Shown here: positions 5,707 to 12,205 of the stretch, in pieces
Layout: each line of letters begins with the position of its first letter
Numbering within the stretch: the first letter of the stretch is position 1
Assembly (NCBI GenBank): GCA_021371965.1
Contig: JAJFVE010000125.1
Location: 1-12,980 of the forward strand
Reading direction: 5' to 3'
DNA: 12,980 bases
From: Planctomycetaceae bacterium
GTDB lineage: Bacteria; Planctomycetota; Phycisphaerae; SM23-33
Translations under genes and position numbers: made by a program
The notes under the pieces: model-generated
What the model was told of the DNA's origin: nothing
What the model saw: the letters and a program-made list of their open reading frames with translations, nothing else
Databases searched by the model: none

Positions 5707-6927
5707 ATGGCCAAGACAACCAAGGGTAACGTCGTCATCGGACAGTCCGGCGGGCCGACCGTCGTCATCAACCAGTCGCTCGTCGGGGCTGTCGAGGCCC
5801 TCAAGGCCTCGAACAAGATCGGCAAGATCCTCGGCGCCCATCACGGCGTCAAGGGCATCGTTAAGGAAGACTTCATCGACCTGAAGAAAGCAGGCAAGGC
5901 CCTGCTCGAGAAGGTCGCCCAGACGCCCGCCGCCGCGCTGGGCTCCAGCCGCGACAAGCCCGACGAAGAGTACTGCCGCAAGATCTTTGGCGTCTTCGCC
6001 AAGTACGACGTGCGGTACTTCTTCTACATCGGCGGCAACGACTCCGCTGACACGGCCCGCATCGTCTCGGAAATGGCCGCGGCCGACAACTACGACCTTC
6101 AGGCGTTCCACAGTCCCAAGACCATCGACAACGACCTGCGCGTCACCGACCACTGCCCGGGCTACGGCTCTGCCGCCAAGTTCGTCGCCTGCGCGTTCAT
6201 GGGCGACGACCGTGACTCGGCCGCTCTGCCGGGCCTCAAGATCAACGTCGTCATGGGTCGCAACGCCGGCTGGCTCACCGCCGCCAGCGCCCTGGGCCGA
6301 CAGGACGAAAGCGAAGGGCCCCACCTGGTCTACGTGCCGGAAGTGCCCTTCATCACCGAGAAATTCGTCGAGGACGTGCGCAAGGTCTACGCCAAGCTCG
6401 GCCGCTGCCAGATCGCCGTCTCCGAAGGCATCGTCGATGAGCACGAGACGCCCATCGCCGTCAAGCTCGCAGAAGAAATGAACATCCAGCTCGAGAAGGA
6501 CACGCACGGCAACGTGCAGCTTTCCGGCACGGGTATCCTGGGCGACTTCCTGAGCGATTACCTCAAGAGCAAGCTCAAGGACCAGTTCGGCAAGCTTCGC
6601 GTGCGCAGCGATACGTTCGGCTACCTGCAGCGCAGCTTCCCCGGCATCGCCAGCAAAGTCGACGCCGCCGAGGCCCGTATGTGCGGCCGCAAGGCGGTGC
6701 AGTTCGCCCTCGCCGGCGAGAAGCAGGGCTCTGTGGTGATGGTCCGTGCGAAAGGCCCGACCTACCGCATCAGCTACGAGCGAGCGGACATCAAGGACGT
6801 CGCCCGCCTCACCAAGGACATGCCGCGAGAGTACATCAACAAAGCCGGCAACGGCGTGACCGAAGCGTTTCTGAAATACGCCCGCCCGCTGGTGGGCCCG
6901 CTGCCGGTGATCGGAAGACTGGTCTAA
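5707..6927 (+). CDS. pfp: Pyrophosphate-dependent 6-phosphofructokinase (PFP)
   Basis: This cytoplasmic enzyme of 406 residues interconverts fructose-6-phosphate and fructose-1,6-bisphosphate, probably with PPi rather than ATP, so the step is reversible. Family motifs in order are: GQSGGPTVVINQS (12-24), GGND (109-112), PKTIDNDL (137-144) with catalytic Asp141, PGYGSAAK (151-158), MGRNAGW (183-189), PEVPF (211-215) and SEGI (239-242). The lysine in PKTIDND, where ATP enzymes have glycine, and the Asp in the GGND loop are the usual marks of PPi use. GGNDS replaces the common GGDDS, as in one bacterial PFP branch. The start is ATG 5707 with AAGGGAG (5695-5701) before it; an open frame reaching back to 5596 reads through the repeat element and is not believed. 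It is the last plus-strand gene before a convergent apgM, another glycolytic gene. Confidence 0.92.
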   Translation: MAKTTKGNVVIGQSGGPTVVINQSLVGAVEALKASNKIGKILGAHHGVKGIVKEDFIDLKKAGKALLEKVAQTPAAALGSSRDKPDEEYCRKIFGVFAKYDVRYFFYIGGNDSADTARIVSEMAAADNYDLQAFHSPKTIDNDLRVTDHCPGYGSAAKFVACAFMGDDRDSAALPGLKINVVMGRNAGWLTAASALGRQDESEGPHLVYVPEVPFITEKFVEDVRKVYAKLGRCQIAVSEGIVDEHETPIAVKLAEEMNIQLEKDTHGNVQLSGTGILGDFLSDYLKSKLKDQFGKLRVRSDTFGYLQRSFPGIASKVDAAEARMCGRKAVQFALAGEKQGSVVMVRAKGPTYRISYERADIKDVARLTKDMPREYINKAGNGVTEAFLKYARPLVGPLPVIGRLV

Positions 6928-6933
6928 CAGAGG

Positions 6934-6961
6934 CTATCAGCCTTCAGCTATCAGTTCTCAG
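6934..6961. repeat. Four tandem YTNTCAG-like heptamers
   Basis: Four consecutive 7-base units, CTATCAG, CCTTCAG, CTATCAG and TTCTCAG, begin six bases after the PFP stop codon. TCAG is fixed and the first three bases vary. The design matches the TTTGNNR array at 2318 but the core differs. Confidence 0.7.
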
Positions 6962-6970
6962 CCGAAACAG

Positions 6971-7005
6971 AAGCGGCCGGTTGTCATCGACACCCGGCCG
7001 CTTTT
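6971..7005. terminator. Probable shared terminator between convergent pfp and apgM
   Basis: The stem AAGCGGCCGG (6971-6980) pairs with CCGGCCGCTT (6994-7003). It is extended inward by TGTC/GACA after one mismatch, leaving an ATC loop. A TTTT run (7002-7005) gives a standard rho-independent form for the plus-strand pfp message. The minus-strand apgM stop is at 7023-7025, so the same stem also lies about 20 bases beyond that gene and may stop transcription from both sides; the T tract on the minus side is poor. Confidence 0.8.
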
Positions 7006-7022
7006 CCGTATTGTATCAGTGA

Positions 7023-8243
7023 CTATGCGCCGAACTTCTCGAGCTTGCCGGCGTGCGCCAGGGCCAGGGGGAGCAGCTCGCGGGCGGGGATGGTGCCGAT
7101 CTGGCCGCGGCGGCAGGTGACTTCGTCGAAGCTCTTGCCATCGCCGCCGCGCAGGTGCGGGGCCTTCATCAGCACCGGCACGCCATGCCAGCTATGCGCT
7201 TTGAGCGACGGCGGCGTCGAGTGGTCGCCGGTGACGATCAGCACGTCGGGGTTGGCCGCCAGCAGCGCCGGCAGGGCGGCATCCATCTCCTCAATGCGGG
7301 CGATCTTGCCGGCCAGGTCGCCGTCTTCGCCGGTCTTGTCGGTGTACTTGAAGTGCGAGAAGATGAACGTGTAGTCGCTGCCTTTGAGCAGCTTGGCCGA
7401 CTCGGCGCAGATGTCCGCTGCCGTAGTGGGCGTGGCGACGACGTCCATGCCCACCAGGCGCGCCACGCCGCGGTACATCGGATAGCCCGCGACGGCGGCG
7501 GCCTTGAGCTTCCACCGCTGGCTGAACGTCGGCCAGGCGGGATACTTTGCGAAACCGCGGGCGAGGATCATGTTGGCCTTGGGCTCGCCGGCGAGAATCT
7601 TCTGCACCTGCTTGAGGATGTCGTCGACGATCTTCGCCGTGCGCGATGAATCGTGCGGGGCGCGAATAGGCGACAGCGGGGCGGCGCCGACGACCTGGGG
7701 GTCGGTCTCGCCGATGTTCTCGTCGAGGTTGTCGCCGCGGAGCACCATCAGCGCCCGGTGTTCGGCTTCGGTCTCGAAGAAGACCTCAACGCCGGCGGGG
7801 ACCTTGAGGGCGGCCTTGATCTTGGCCAGGCAGGCGCGGTTGACGTCGTCGCCGATGCGCCCGGCGCGGCGGTCGATCACCTTGCCGTCCTTGTCCAGCG
7901 TGCAGAAGTTCAGCCGTGCGGCCACGTCGCGCTTGTCGAGGGGGAACTCAAGCCCCAGCGCGCCCAGCACGCCTCGGCCGACCTGGTAGACCAGCGGGTC
8001 GTATCCGAACAGACCCAGGTGACCCGGTCCGCTGCCGGGCGTGACTGCCGTGGCGACGGGCACGGAAAGGCCCAAAGCGCTGACGGCCGCCAAGGCGTCA
8101 AGGTTCGGCGTGCGGGCCTGCTGAAGAGCGGTGCCCTTGCCGGCGTTGTCCACATCGCCCAGGCCGTCCATGACGAGCATGACAATTCGCTTGTCGTTCT
8201 TGATGGCCAGCGAGCTGATGAGATTTCCGTAGTTGTCTTCCAT
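7023..8243 (-). CDS. apgM: Cofactor-independent phosphoglycerate mutase, archaeal type (ApgM)
   Basis: This is a 406-residue cytoplasmic metalloenzyme of the alkaline-phosphatase superfamily that interconverts 3- and 2-phosphoglycerate. The visible motifs fit the family: the metal site MDGLGD (25-30), the nucleophile serine Ser71 in PGSGPGHLGLFGYDP (69-83), HFKYTDKTGEDGD (297-309), TGDHSTPP (338-345) and the final metal histidine SWHGVPV (351-357). The length is normal for ApgM and clearly shorter than the roughly 510 residues of GpmI. The start ATG at 8241-8243 is preceded by GGAAGGA at a good distance. It is the last gene of the minus-strand run. The 192 bases separating it from the response regulator contain a repeat element and a separate candidate promoter (8271-8299), so it is probably not only a distal member of the hydrogenase operon. 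Confidence 0.93.
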   Translation of the reverse strand: MEDNYGNLISSLAIKNDKRIVMLVMDGLGDVDNAGKGTALQQARTPNLDALAAVSALGLSVPVATAVTPGSGPGHLGLFGYDPLVYQVGRGVLGALGLEFPLDKRDVAARLNFCTLDKDGKVIDRRAGRIGDDVNRACLAKIKAALKVPAGVEVFFETEAEHRALMVLRGDNLDENIGETDPQVVGAAPLSPIRAPHDSSRTAKIVDDILKQVQKILAGEPKANMILARGFAKYPAWPTFSQRWKLKAAAVAGYPMYRGVARLVGMDVVATPTTAADICAESAKLLKGSDYTFIFSHFKYTDKTGEDGDLAGKIARIEEMDAALPALLAANPDVLIVTGDHSTPPSLKAHSWHGVPVLMKAPHLRGGDGKSFDEVTCRRGQIGTIPARELLPLALAHAGKLEKFGA

Positions 8244-8270
8244 GGTCTGTTCCTTCCAATAAGGCGGGTG

Positions 8271-8299
8271 ATTGTAACAGGGTCGCGCTGCGAAGTGAA
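8271..8299 (-). promoter_or_regulatory. Candidate promoter for apgM
   Basis: Read on the minus strand, TTCACT (8299-8294) and TACAAT (8276-8271) are exactly 17 bases apart. Transcription would start near 8264, giving a leader of about 20 bases that includes the GGAAGGA ribosome binding site. The -35 box ends three bases from the ACGAATG inverted repeat. Confidence 0.45.
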
Positions 8300-8301
8300 G
8301 A

Positions 8302-8413
8302 GAACACGAATGACGCGAATAAGACGAATGGTGACGGGGAAAGAACAGAGAGAAATCTCATGAACGGGATGTTGTTTCTATACTCATTCGTCCCATTCGT
8401 GACATTCGTGTTC
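8302..8413. repeat. 112-bp inverted-repeat element of ACGAATG type
   Basis: The left arm (8302-8330) reads GAACACGAATG, ACGCGAAT, AAGACGAATG. The right arm (8385-8413) is its inverse: CATTCGTCCCATTCGTGACA, then TTCGTGTTC. About 25 of 29 positions match. Each arm is a run of three degenerate CGAAT modules spaced 8-10 bases apart, so the element is both an inverted repeat and a short tandem repeat. The 54 bases between the arms show no gene. It fills the gap between the response regulator stop and the apgM promoter. Confidence 0.78.
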
Positions 8414-8435
8414 GTATGATCGGGCGCGCGACCCG

Positions 8436-8816
8436 TTACGCCTTGTGCAGCTTCTTTTTGAGCAGCGTCAGGAGTTGCGGCTCGTTGATGGGTTTCTGCA
8501 GGACGCCGTCCAGACCCATGGCGCTGTAGTCGGCGAGGCGGTTGAAGTCGTCGCCGACGGAGCTGAGCAGCAGGATGGGCGCCGTGTTGTGCAGGGCGCG
8601 CAGTTCCTTGACGAAACTGGTGCCGGCGTCGACCTCTTCCATCATCAAGTCGACGATCACCAGGTCGGGCTTGACGTCTTTGTAGACGCGCAGGCCCTCT
8701 TCGGCCGACGAGGCCTCGGCCATGATGTACCCATTCTTCTCCAGGATCATCCGCATGACGTCCAGGAAGTCCTTGTCGTCGTCGATGTACAGGATCACGT
8801 GCTTGTTGTCTTGCAT
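8436..8816 (-). CDS. Single-domain response regulator (CheY-like receiver)
   Basis: This 126-residue protein is only a receiver domain, with no DNA-binding or other output domain. The acidic pocket is Asp12/Asp13 (YIDDDKD, 10-16), the phospho-acceptor is Asp56 (VIVDLMMEE, 53-61), the switch Ser is in LLLSS (82-86), and the conserved Lys108 is in QKP. All the residues needed for phosphorylation are there. It begins 9 bases beyond the stop codon of the hydrogenase protease gene, with AGGAT as a plausible ribosome binding site, so it is very likely part of the hox transcript. With no output domain it should act by binding a partner, perhaps a histidine kinase in a phosphorelay or another protein. 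No kinase is in the window. A role in redox or hydrogenase control is inferred only from position. Confidence 0.9.
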   Translation of the reverse strand: MQDNKHVILYIDDDKDFLDVMRMILEKNGYIMAEASSAEEGLRVYKDVKPDLVIVDLMMEEVDAGTSFVKELRALHNTAPILLLSSVGDDFNRLADYSAMGLDGVLQKPINEPQLLTLLKKKLHKA

Positions 8817-8826
8817 GCTCTAAATC

Positions 8827-9339
8827 CTATTTACAGGAAGCGGCAGAGAAAGTCGGTTCACTGCAGCGCCACGGACGCACCTGCGCCCAGTCGCCGCCGC
8901 AGAGCAGTTTGTCGGCGAATGCCGTTGCTGCGGCAAGGTTCGATAAGGCGGCCTCGCTGAGGCGCTCGCCAAACTCGTTGAAATCATACCCGCGAATGGC
9001 CAGGATGTAACCTTCGGCCTTGGCAGAGAAGAGCTCGTTCGCCAGGCTCATTGCGGCCGCGGGCGAGAGACTGTGGCTGGAGAAGCTCAGGTGCTCCTGC
9101 GGCTCGATCCTCGTAAACGAAAACGGTTCGGGACAGTCGGTCGAGGCGTCGGCAAAGATCACGCGACTGCAATTCGCGATGGCCTGGGCGTGCTCGACGG
9201 AGACCTGGTAGTCGATGTCGACGGCCACGTGGGGCAGGGCCATCTCTTCGACCGCCTGCGCCAACGCCGGGCCCAGGCCGTCGTCGAGACGGCCGGGGTT
9301 GCCGAAACCGATAAGCAGGATCTTTTTTGGATCAGACAT
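8827..9339 (-). CDS. hoxW: [NiFe] hydrogenase maturation protease (HoxW/HycI/HybD family)
   Basis: This endoprotease of 170 residues cuts the C-terminal peptide from the nickel-loaded hydrogenase large subunit, the last step before the active site closes. The family signature is present: GFGNPGRLDDGLG (11-23) with acidic Asp19/Asp20, then the second nickel-sensing Asp64 in FADAS, then His89 in SSHSLSP. These correspond to the Glu16/Asp62/His93 set described for HybD. The last 25 residues are more variable and include two cysteines, one next to last. Its substrate is most likely HoxH, encoded immediately upstream; HoxH still carries the tail to be removed. The gap between the two genes (123 bases) is much longer than others in this operon and contains tandem repeats and a hairpin. 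The ribosome binding site is weak (GGATAGAAAAG before the ATG). Confidence 0.9.
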   Translation of the reverse strand: MSDPKKILLIGFGNPGRLDDGLGPALAQAVEEMALPHVAVDIDYQVSVEHAQAIANCSRVIFADASTDCPEPFSFTRIEPQEHLSFSSHSLSPAAAMSLANELFSAKAEGYILAIRGYDFNEFGERLSEAALSNLAAATAFADKLLCGGDWAQVRPWRCSEPTFSAASCK

Positions 9340-9396
9340 CTTTTCTATCCGAACAACTTAAAAACCGACGACAAGGACGAGGACGACGCCGAAAAA

Positions 9397-9425
9397 CATC
9401 CATCCATCCTTCCATCCTTCCATCC
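9397..9425. repeat. Tetramer tandem repeat, CATC/CTTC
   Basis: Seven 4-base units in a row alternate CATC and CTTC, plus a final C: three CATC, then CTTC, CATC, CTTC, CATC. On the transcribed (minus) strand this is a purine-rich GGATGGAAG run. It lies between hoxH and hoxW. Just beside it, 9366-9388 is a second simple stretch built on GAC/GACGA. Confidence 0.75.
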
Positions 9426-9434
9426 GACAACCGC

Positions 9435-9450
9435 GCGGAGCAAGCTCCGC
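9435..9450 (-). other. Intercistronic hairpin after hoxH
   Basis: GCGGAGC and GCTCCGC form a 7-bp perfect inverted repeat with two bases between them, 12 bases past the hoxH stop codon on the minus strand. There is no T tract. It could protect the 3' end of the hoxFUYH part of the message or lower read-through into hoxW; this is inference. Confidence 0.45.
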
Positions 9451-9462
9451 CGCTAACTTGTG

Positions 9463-10899
9463 TTACTTCGCCTTGCTGTCCAGCAGCGTGCCGTCGCGGT
9501 CGTAGAGTTCCACGATCAGCGGCATCTTGCCCATGGCGTGGGTCGCGCAGGACAGGCAGGGGTCGTAGGCCCGGATCGCCACTTCGATGTGGTTGAGCAG
9601 GCCTTCGGTGATCTCCTTGCCGCTGAGATAGTCGCGGGCGACGCCCTGGACGGCGCGGTTCATCGGCTCGTTGTTGCTGGTGGTCGAGACGATCAGGTTG
9701 CACATGGTGACCTGGTCGTCGTCGTTGACCTTGTAGTGATGGAACAGCGTCCCGCGCGGGGCCTCGATAATGCCCACGGCCTCGCTCCTCCGCTGGCCGC
9801 GGACGATCAGGTCCGTGCCCTGCAGGTCCTTGTCGTGCAGCAACTCGGCGATCTTCTCGATCGAGTGCAGATTCTCGATCATCCGCGCCCAGTGGTACGC
9901 CATCGTGATGTTGTTGGGCTTGCCCTTGGTGACGGCCATGAACTCCTTGCGGGCCGCCTCGGCCTCAGGCGTGTCGATCGAGTCGCAGGCGTTGATGCGA
10001 GCCAGCGGGCCCACGCGATACCAGCCCTTTTCCGGACCCAGGCTCTTGATAAACGGGAACTTCATGTACGACCAATTCTTGACTTCCTCCGCGATGTACT
10101 TGGCGTAGTCCTGGTTGTCGACCTGGTCGAAGATCTTCTTGCCCTGGGCGTCGATGGCCCGCAGGTTGCCATCGTACAGGTCCATGCAGCCGTCTTTCCT
10201 GACGATGGACAGGTGGTTGGACTCAAACGAGCCGAAATCCTTGACCTTGTCAAGGTTCGCGACGGTGTAATCCTTGGCGACCTTCAGCGCCCCGCGCCCC
10301 CAGGCGAGCATCTGGTCGAGGTCCTTGAGGAAGAAATCGCGCTCAGCGATCGAGAGGTTCTTGTTGATGCCGCCGGGAATCGCGCCGGTGCCGTGGATCT
10401 TCTTGCCGGCGGTGGCCTTGATGATCTCCTGGCCGTACTTGCGCATCATCACGCCCTGCACGGCCAGTTCCGGGAACTTGGCGGCCACCGCGATCACGTT
10501 GCGCAGGGCGACGTCGGCCCCGAACCCAAACAGCAGGTCCGGGCTGGCCAGGTGGAAGAAGTGCAGGCTGTGCGACTGGAACATCTGCCCGTAGTGCATC
10601 AGGCGGCGCATCTTCTCGGCGGTGGGGGTCAGCTTCTCGCCGCCGACGATTCGGTCCATGGCCTTGGCGGCCGCAAGGTGATGGCTCACCGGGCAGATGC
10701 CGCAGAGGCGCTGGATCATGACGGGGATTTCCCAGAAGGGGCGTCCCTGCACGAAGCGTTCAAACCCGCGGAACTCGACGATGTGGAGTCGGGCCTGCGA
10801 GACCTTGCCTTGGTCGTCCAGGATCAGGGTAACCTTGCCGTGCCCCTCGACGCGGGTGACCGGCTCGATGACGATCTTGTTCTTGTTGGCAGATACCAC
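9463..10899 (-). CDS. hoxH: Bidirectional [NiFe] hydrogenase large subunit
   Basis: This is the catalytic subunit, 478 residues, holding the Ni-Fe(CN)2CO centre. The N-terminus has [14 protein letters not shown] (9-22), as in all large subunits. The L1 motif [11 protein letters not shown] (64-74) gives Cys66 and Cys69, and the L2 motif DPCLSCATH (446-454) gives Cys448 and Cys451, so all four nickel ligands are present. The SCATH form and the surrounding genes place it in group 3, most likely 3d (NAD-linked). The 24 residues after His454 (AMGKMP...DSKAK) form the tail expected to be cut off by the protease encoded next. The start is GTG at 10897-10899, with GGAG seven bases before it, 17 bases after the hoxY stop. 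The open frame continues upstream into hoxY only as a shadow. Confidence 0.95.
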   Translation of the reverse strand: MVSANKNKIVIEPVTRVEGHGKVTLILDDQGKVSQARLHIVEFRGFERFVQGRPFWEIPVMIQRLCGICPVSHHLAAAKAMDRIVGGEKLTPTAEKMRRLMHYGQMFQSHSLHFFHLASPDLLFGFGADVALRNVIAVAAKFPELAVQGVMMRKYGQEIIKATAGKKIHGTGAIPGGINKNLSIAERDFFLKDLDQMLAWGRGALKVAKDYTVANLDKVKDFGSFESNHLSIVRKDGCMDLYDGNLRAIDAQGKKIFDQVDNQDYAKYIAEEVKNWSYMKFPFIKSLGPEKGWYRVGPLARINACDSIDTPEAEAARKEFMAVTKGKPNNITMAYHWARMIENLHSIEKIAELLHDKDLQGTDLIVRGQRRSEAVGIIEAPRGTLFHHYKVNDDDQVTMCNLIVSTTSNNEPMNRAVQGVARDYLSGKEITEGLLNHIEVAIRAYDPCLSCATHAMGKMPLIVELYDRDGTLLDSKAK

Positions 10900-10916
10900 G
10901 CGTGTTCTCCAGTGAC

Positions 10917-11462
10917 TTAGTCGTACTTGACCAGTTCGTAGGGCAGATCCAGGGGCTTGTTGGTCAGCAGCGCCACCAAGGCCTGCCAGATGGTGTCGGC
11001 CTTGGGCGGGCATCCGGGCAGGAAGTAGTCCATCTTGACCACCTCGTGGCAGGGGTAGACCTTGTTGAGCAGTAGCGGGATGTCCGGATCGTTGGGGATC
11101 TTGCCGCTGGGGTTGTGCACGGTGGGGCCGTTGAGGTAGGCCTCGTCGAGGCACTCCTTGAGCGGGATCCAGTTCCGCAGGGCCGGGATGTCGCCCATCA
11201 GGGCGCACTCGCCGACGGTGATGAGGATCTTGCAATGCTTGCGGAACTCTTCGAGCGTGTGGACGTTTTCCTCGTTGCAGCAGCCGCCCTCGATCAAGCC
11301 GATGTCCACCGGTCCGGTGATGTGCTTGATGTCGTCGATGGGCGAGCGGTCGAAGTCCACCAGCTCGGCAAGCTTGAGAATCCGCTCGTCGATGTCCAGG
11401 ATCGACATGTGGCAGCCGAAGCATCCGGCCAGGGAGCATGTTGCGATTTTAGGTTTTGCCAT
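10917..11462 (-). CDS. hoxY: Bidirectional [NiFe] hydrogenase small subunit
   Basis: This 181-residue subunit carries the proximal [4Fe-4S] cluster between the Ni-Fe site in HoxH and the diaphorase part. The four cluster cysteines are Cys14 and Cys17 (SLAGCFGCHMS), Cys86 (VGECALMG) and Cys151 (LPGCPPKAD). The short length, the absence of a twin-arginine signal and the lack of medial and distal cluster cysteines are typical of cytoplasmic group 3c/3d small subunits. The EGGCCNEENVHTL segment (58-70) is also characteristic. The ATG at 11460-11462 lies 19 bases past the hoxU stop, with GAGG as a distant ribosome binding site. Confidence 0.94.
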   Translation of the reverse strand: MAKPKIATCSLAGCFGCHMSILDIDERILKLAELVDFDRSPIDDIKHITGPVDIGLIEGGCCNEENVHTLEEFRKHCKILITVGECALMGDIPALRNWIPLKECLDEAYLNGPTVHNPSGKIPNDPDIPLLLNKVYPCHEVVKMDYFLPGCPPKADTIWQALVALLTNKPLDLPYELVKYD

Positions 11463-11481
11463 GGTTTAGTTGCCTCGGGAC

Positions 11482-12192
11482 TTACTGGGGCTTGGTGGCC
11501 TCGATTTCCGATCCAATGGGAGTGCTGTCGTACTTGCGCTGGCCGTAGGGCACGCGGAAGGCGGTGTCTTTCTTGAGGATCGTGCCGACGGGGCAAGCCT
11601 CGGCGGCCTTGTCGGTGACCGACGCGTCGGTGTCGCCCAGCCCGGCGGCGGAGTTGAAAGCGATCTTCTTCTTTAATCCGCGTCCGACGAACCCGTAGGC
11701 GTTCTTGCCATCGAGTTCTTTGCTCGAGCGGATGCAGCGGGCGCAGAGCACGCAACGGCTGCGGTCGATGAACAGGTCCGGGTGCGAAGCGTCGATCTCG
11801 CGGTTGGGGTACTGGAAGGGGTACTTGGGCACCATCATCTTGAAGCGGTAGCCCAGGGCCTGGAGTTCGCACTTGCCGCTGACTTCGCAGAACATGCAGA
11901 AGTGGTTGCCCTCGACGTAGAGCATCTCGACGATGCTGCGGCGGACCTCCAGCAGCGCGGCGGTGTCGTTCTCGACCACCATGTCGTTGGCGATGGGCTG
12001 CGTGCATGCCGTCTGCGGACGCCCGTTGACCATCACCGTGCAGACGCGGCAGGCGCCGTAGGGGCTCAGGCCCTTGAGGAAGCACAGGCGGGGGATGTAG
12101 ATTCCGGCCGCATCGGCGGCGGCCATGATCGTCTGGCCCGCCTGGCCGGTCACCTCGACGCCGTCAATCGTGAACTGGATCGTCTGGCTCAT
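11482..12192 (-). CDS. hoxU: Hydrogenase Fe-S electron-transfer subunit, NuoG N-terminal-like
   Basis: This 236-residue protein is like the N-terminal part of complex I NuoG and passes electrons between HoxF and HoxY. The [2Fe-2S] ferredoxin domain has Cys37, Cys48, Cys51 and Cys63. The next cluster uses the His/Cys3 pattern EGNHFCMFCEVSGKCEL: His97, Cys99, Cys102 and Cys108. A further [4Fe-4S] site is given by CVLCARC (147-153) with Cys200 in ACPVG. The size and cluster set match HoxU, and no molybdopterin domain follows. The ATG at 12190-12192 was chosen over a longer reading from 12246 because AGGAA precedes it and the longer form would overlap hoxF by 41 bases. The gap to hoxF is 13 bases. 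Confidence 0.93.
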   Translation of the reverse strand: MSQTIQFTIDGVEVTGQAGQTIMAAADAAGIYIPRLCFLKGLSPYGACRVCTVMVNGRPQTACTQPIANDMVVENDTAALLEVRRSIVEMLYVEGNHFCMFCEVSGKCELQALGYRFKMMVPKYPFQYPNREIDASHPDLFIDRSRCVLCARCIRSSKELDGKNAYGFVGRGLKKKIAFNSAAGLGDTDASVTDKAAEACPVGTILKKDTAFRVPYGQRKYDSTPIGSEIEATKPQ

Positions 12193-12205
12193 AAGTGGGT
12201 TCCTG

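Noticed and set aside
4180..6507. A 775-codon open frame on the minus strand opposite accC and pfp
   Set aside because: It mirrors two well-supported plus-strand genes, runs straight through a repeat element and has low-complexity composition typical of the antisense of GC-rich codons.
9397..9450. CRISPR-like array
   Set aside because: The units are only four bases long with no spacers and no cas genes nearby; it is a simple tandem repeat plus a hairpin.
9460..10920. A 486-codon plus-strand open frame opposite hoxH
   Set aside because: It is antisense to a gene with all catalytic motifs; the translation is rich in Val, Asp, Leu and His with no recognisable domain.
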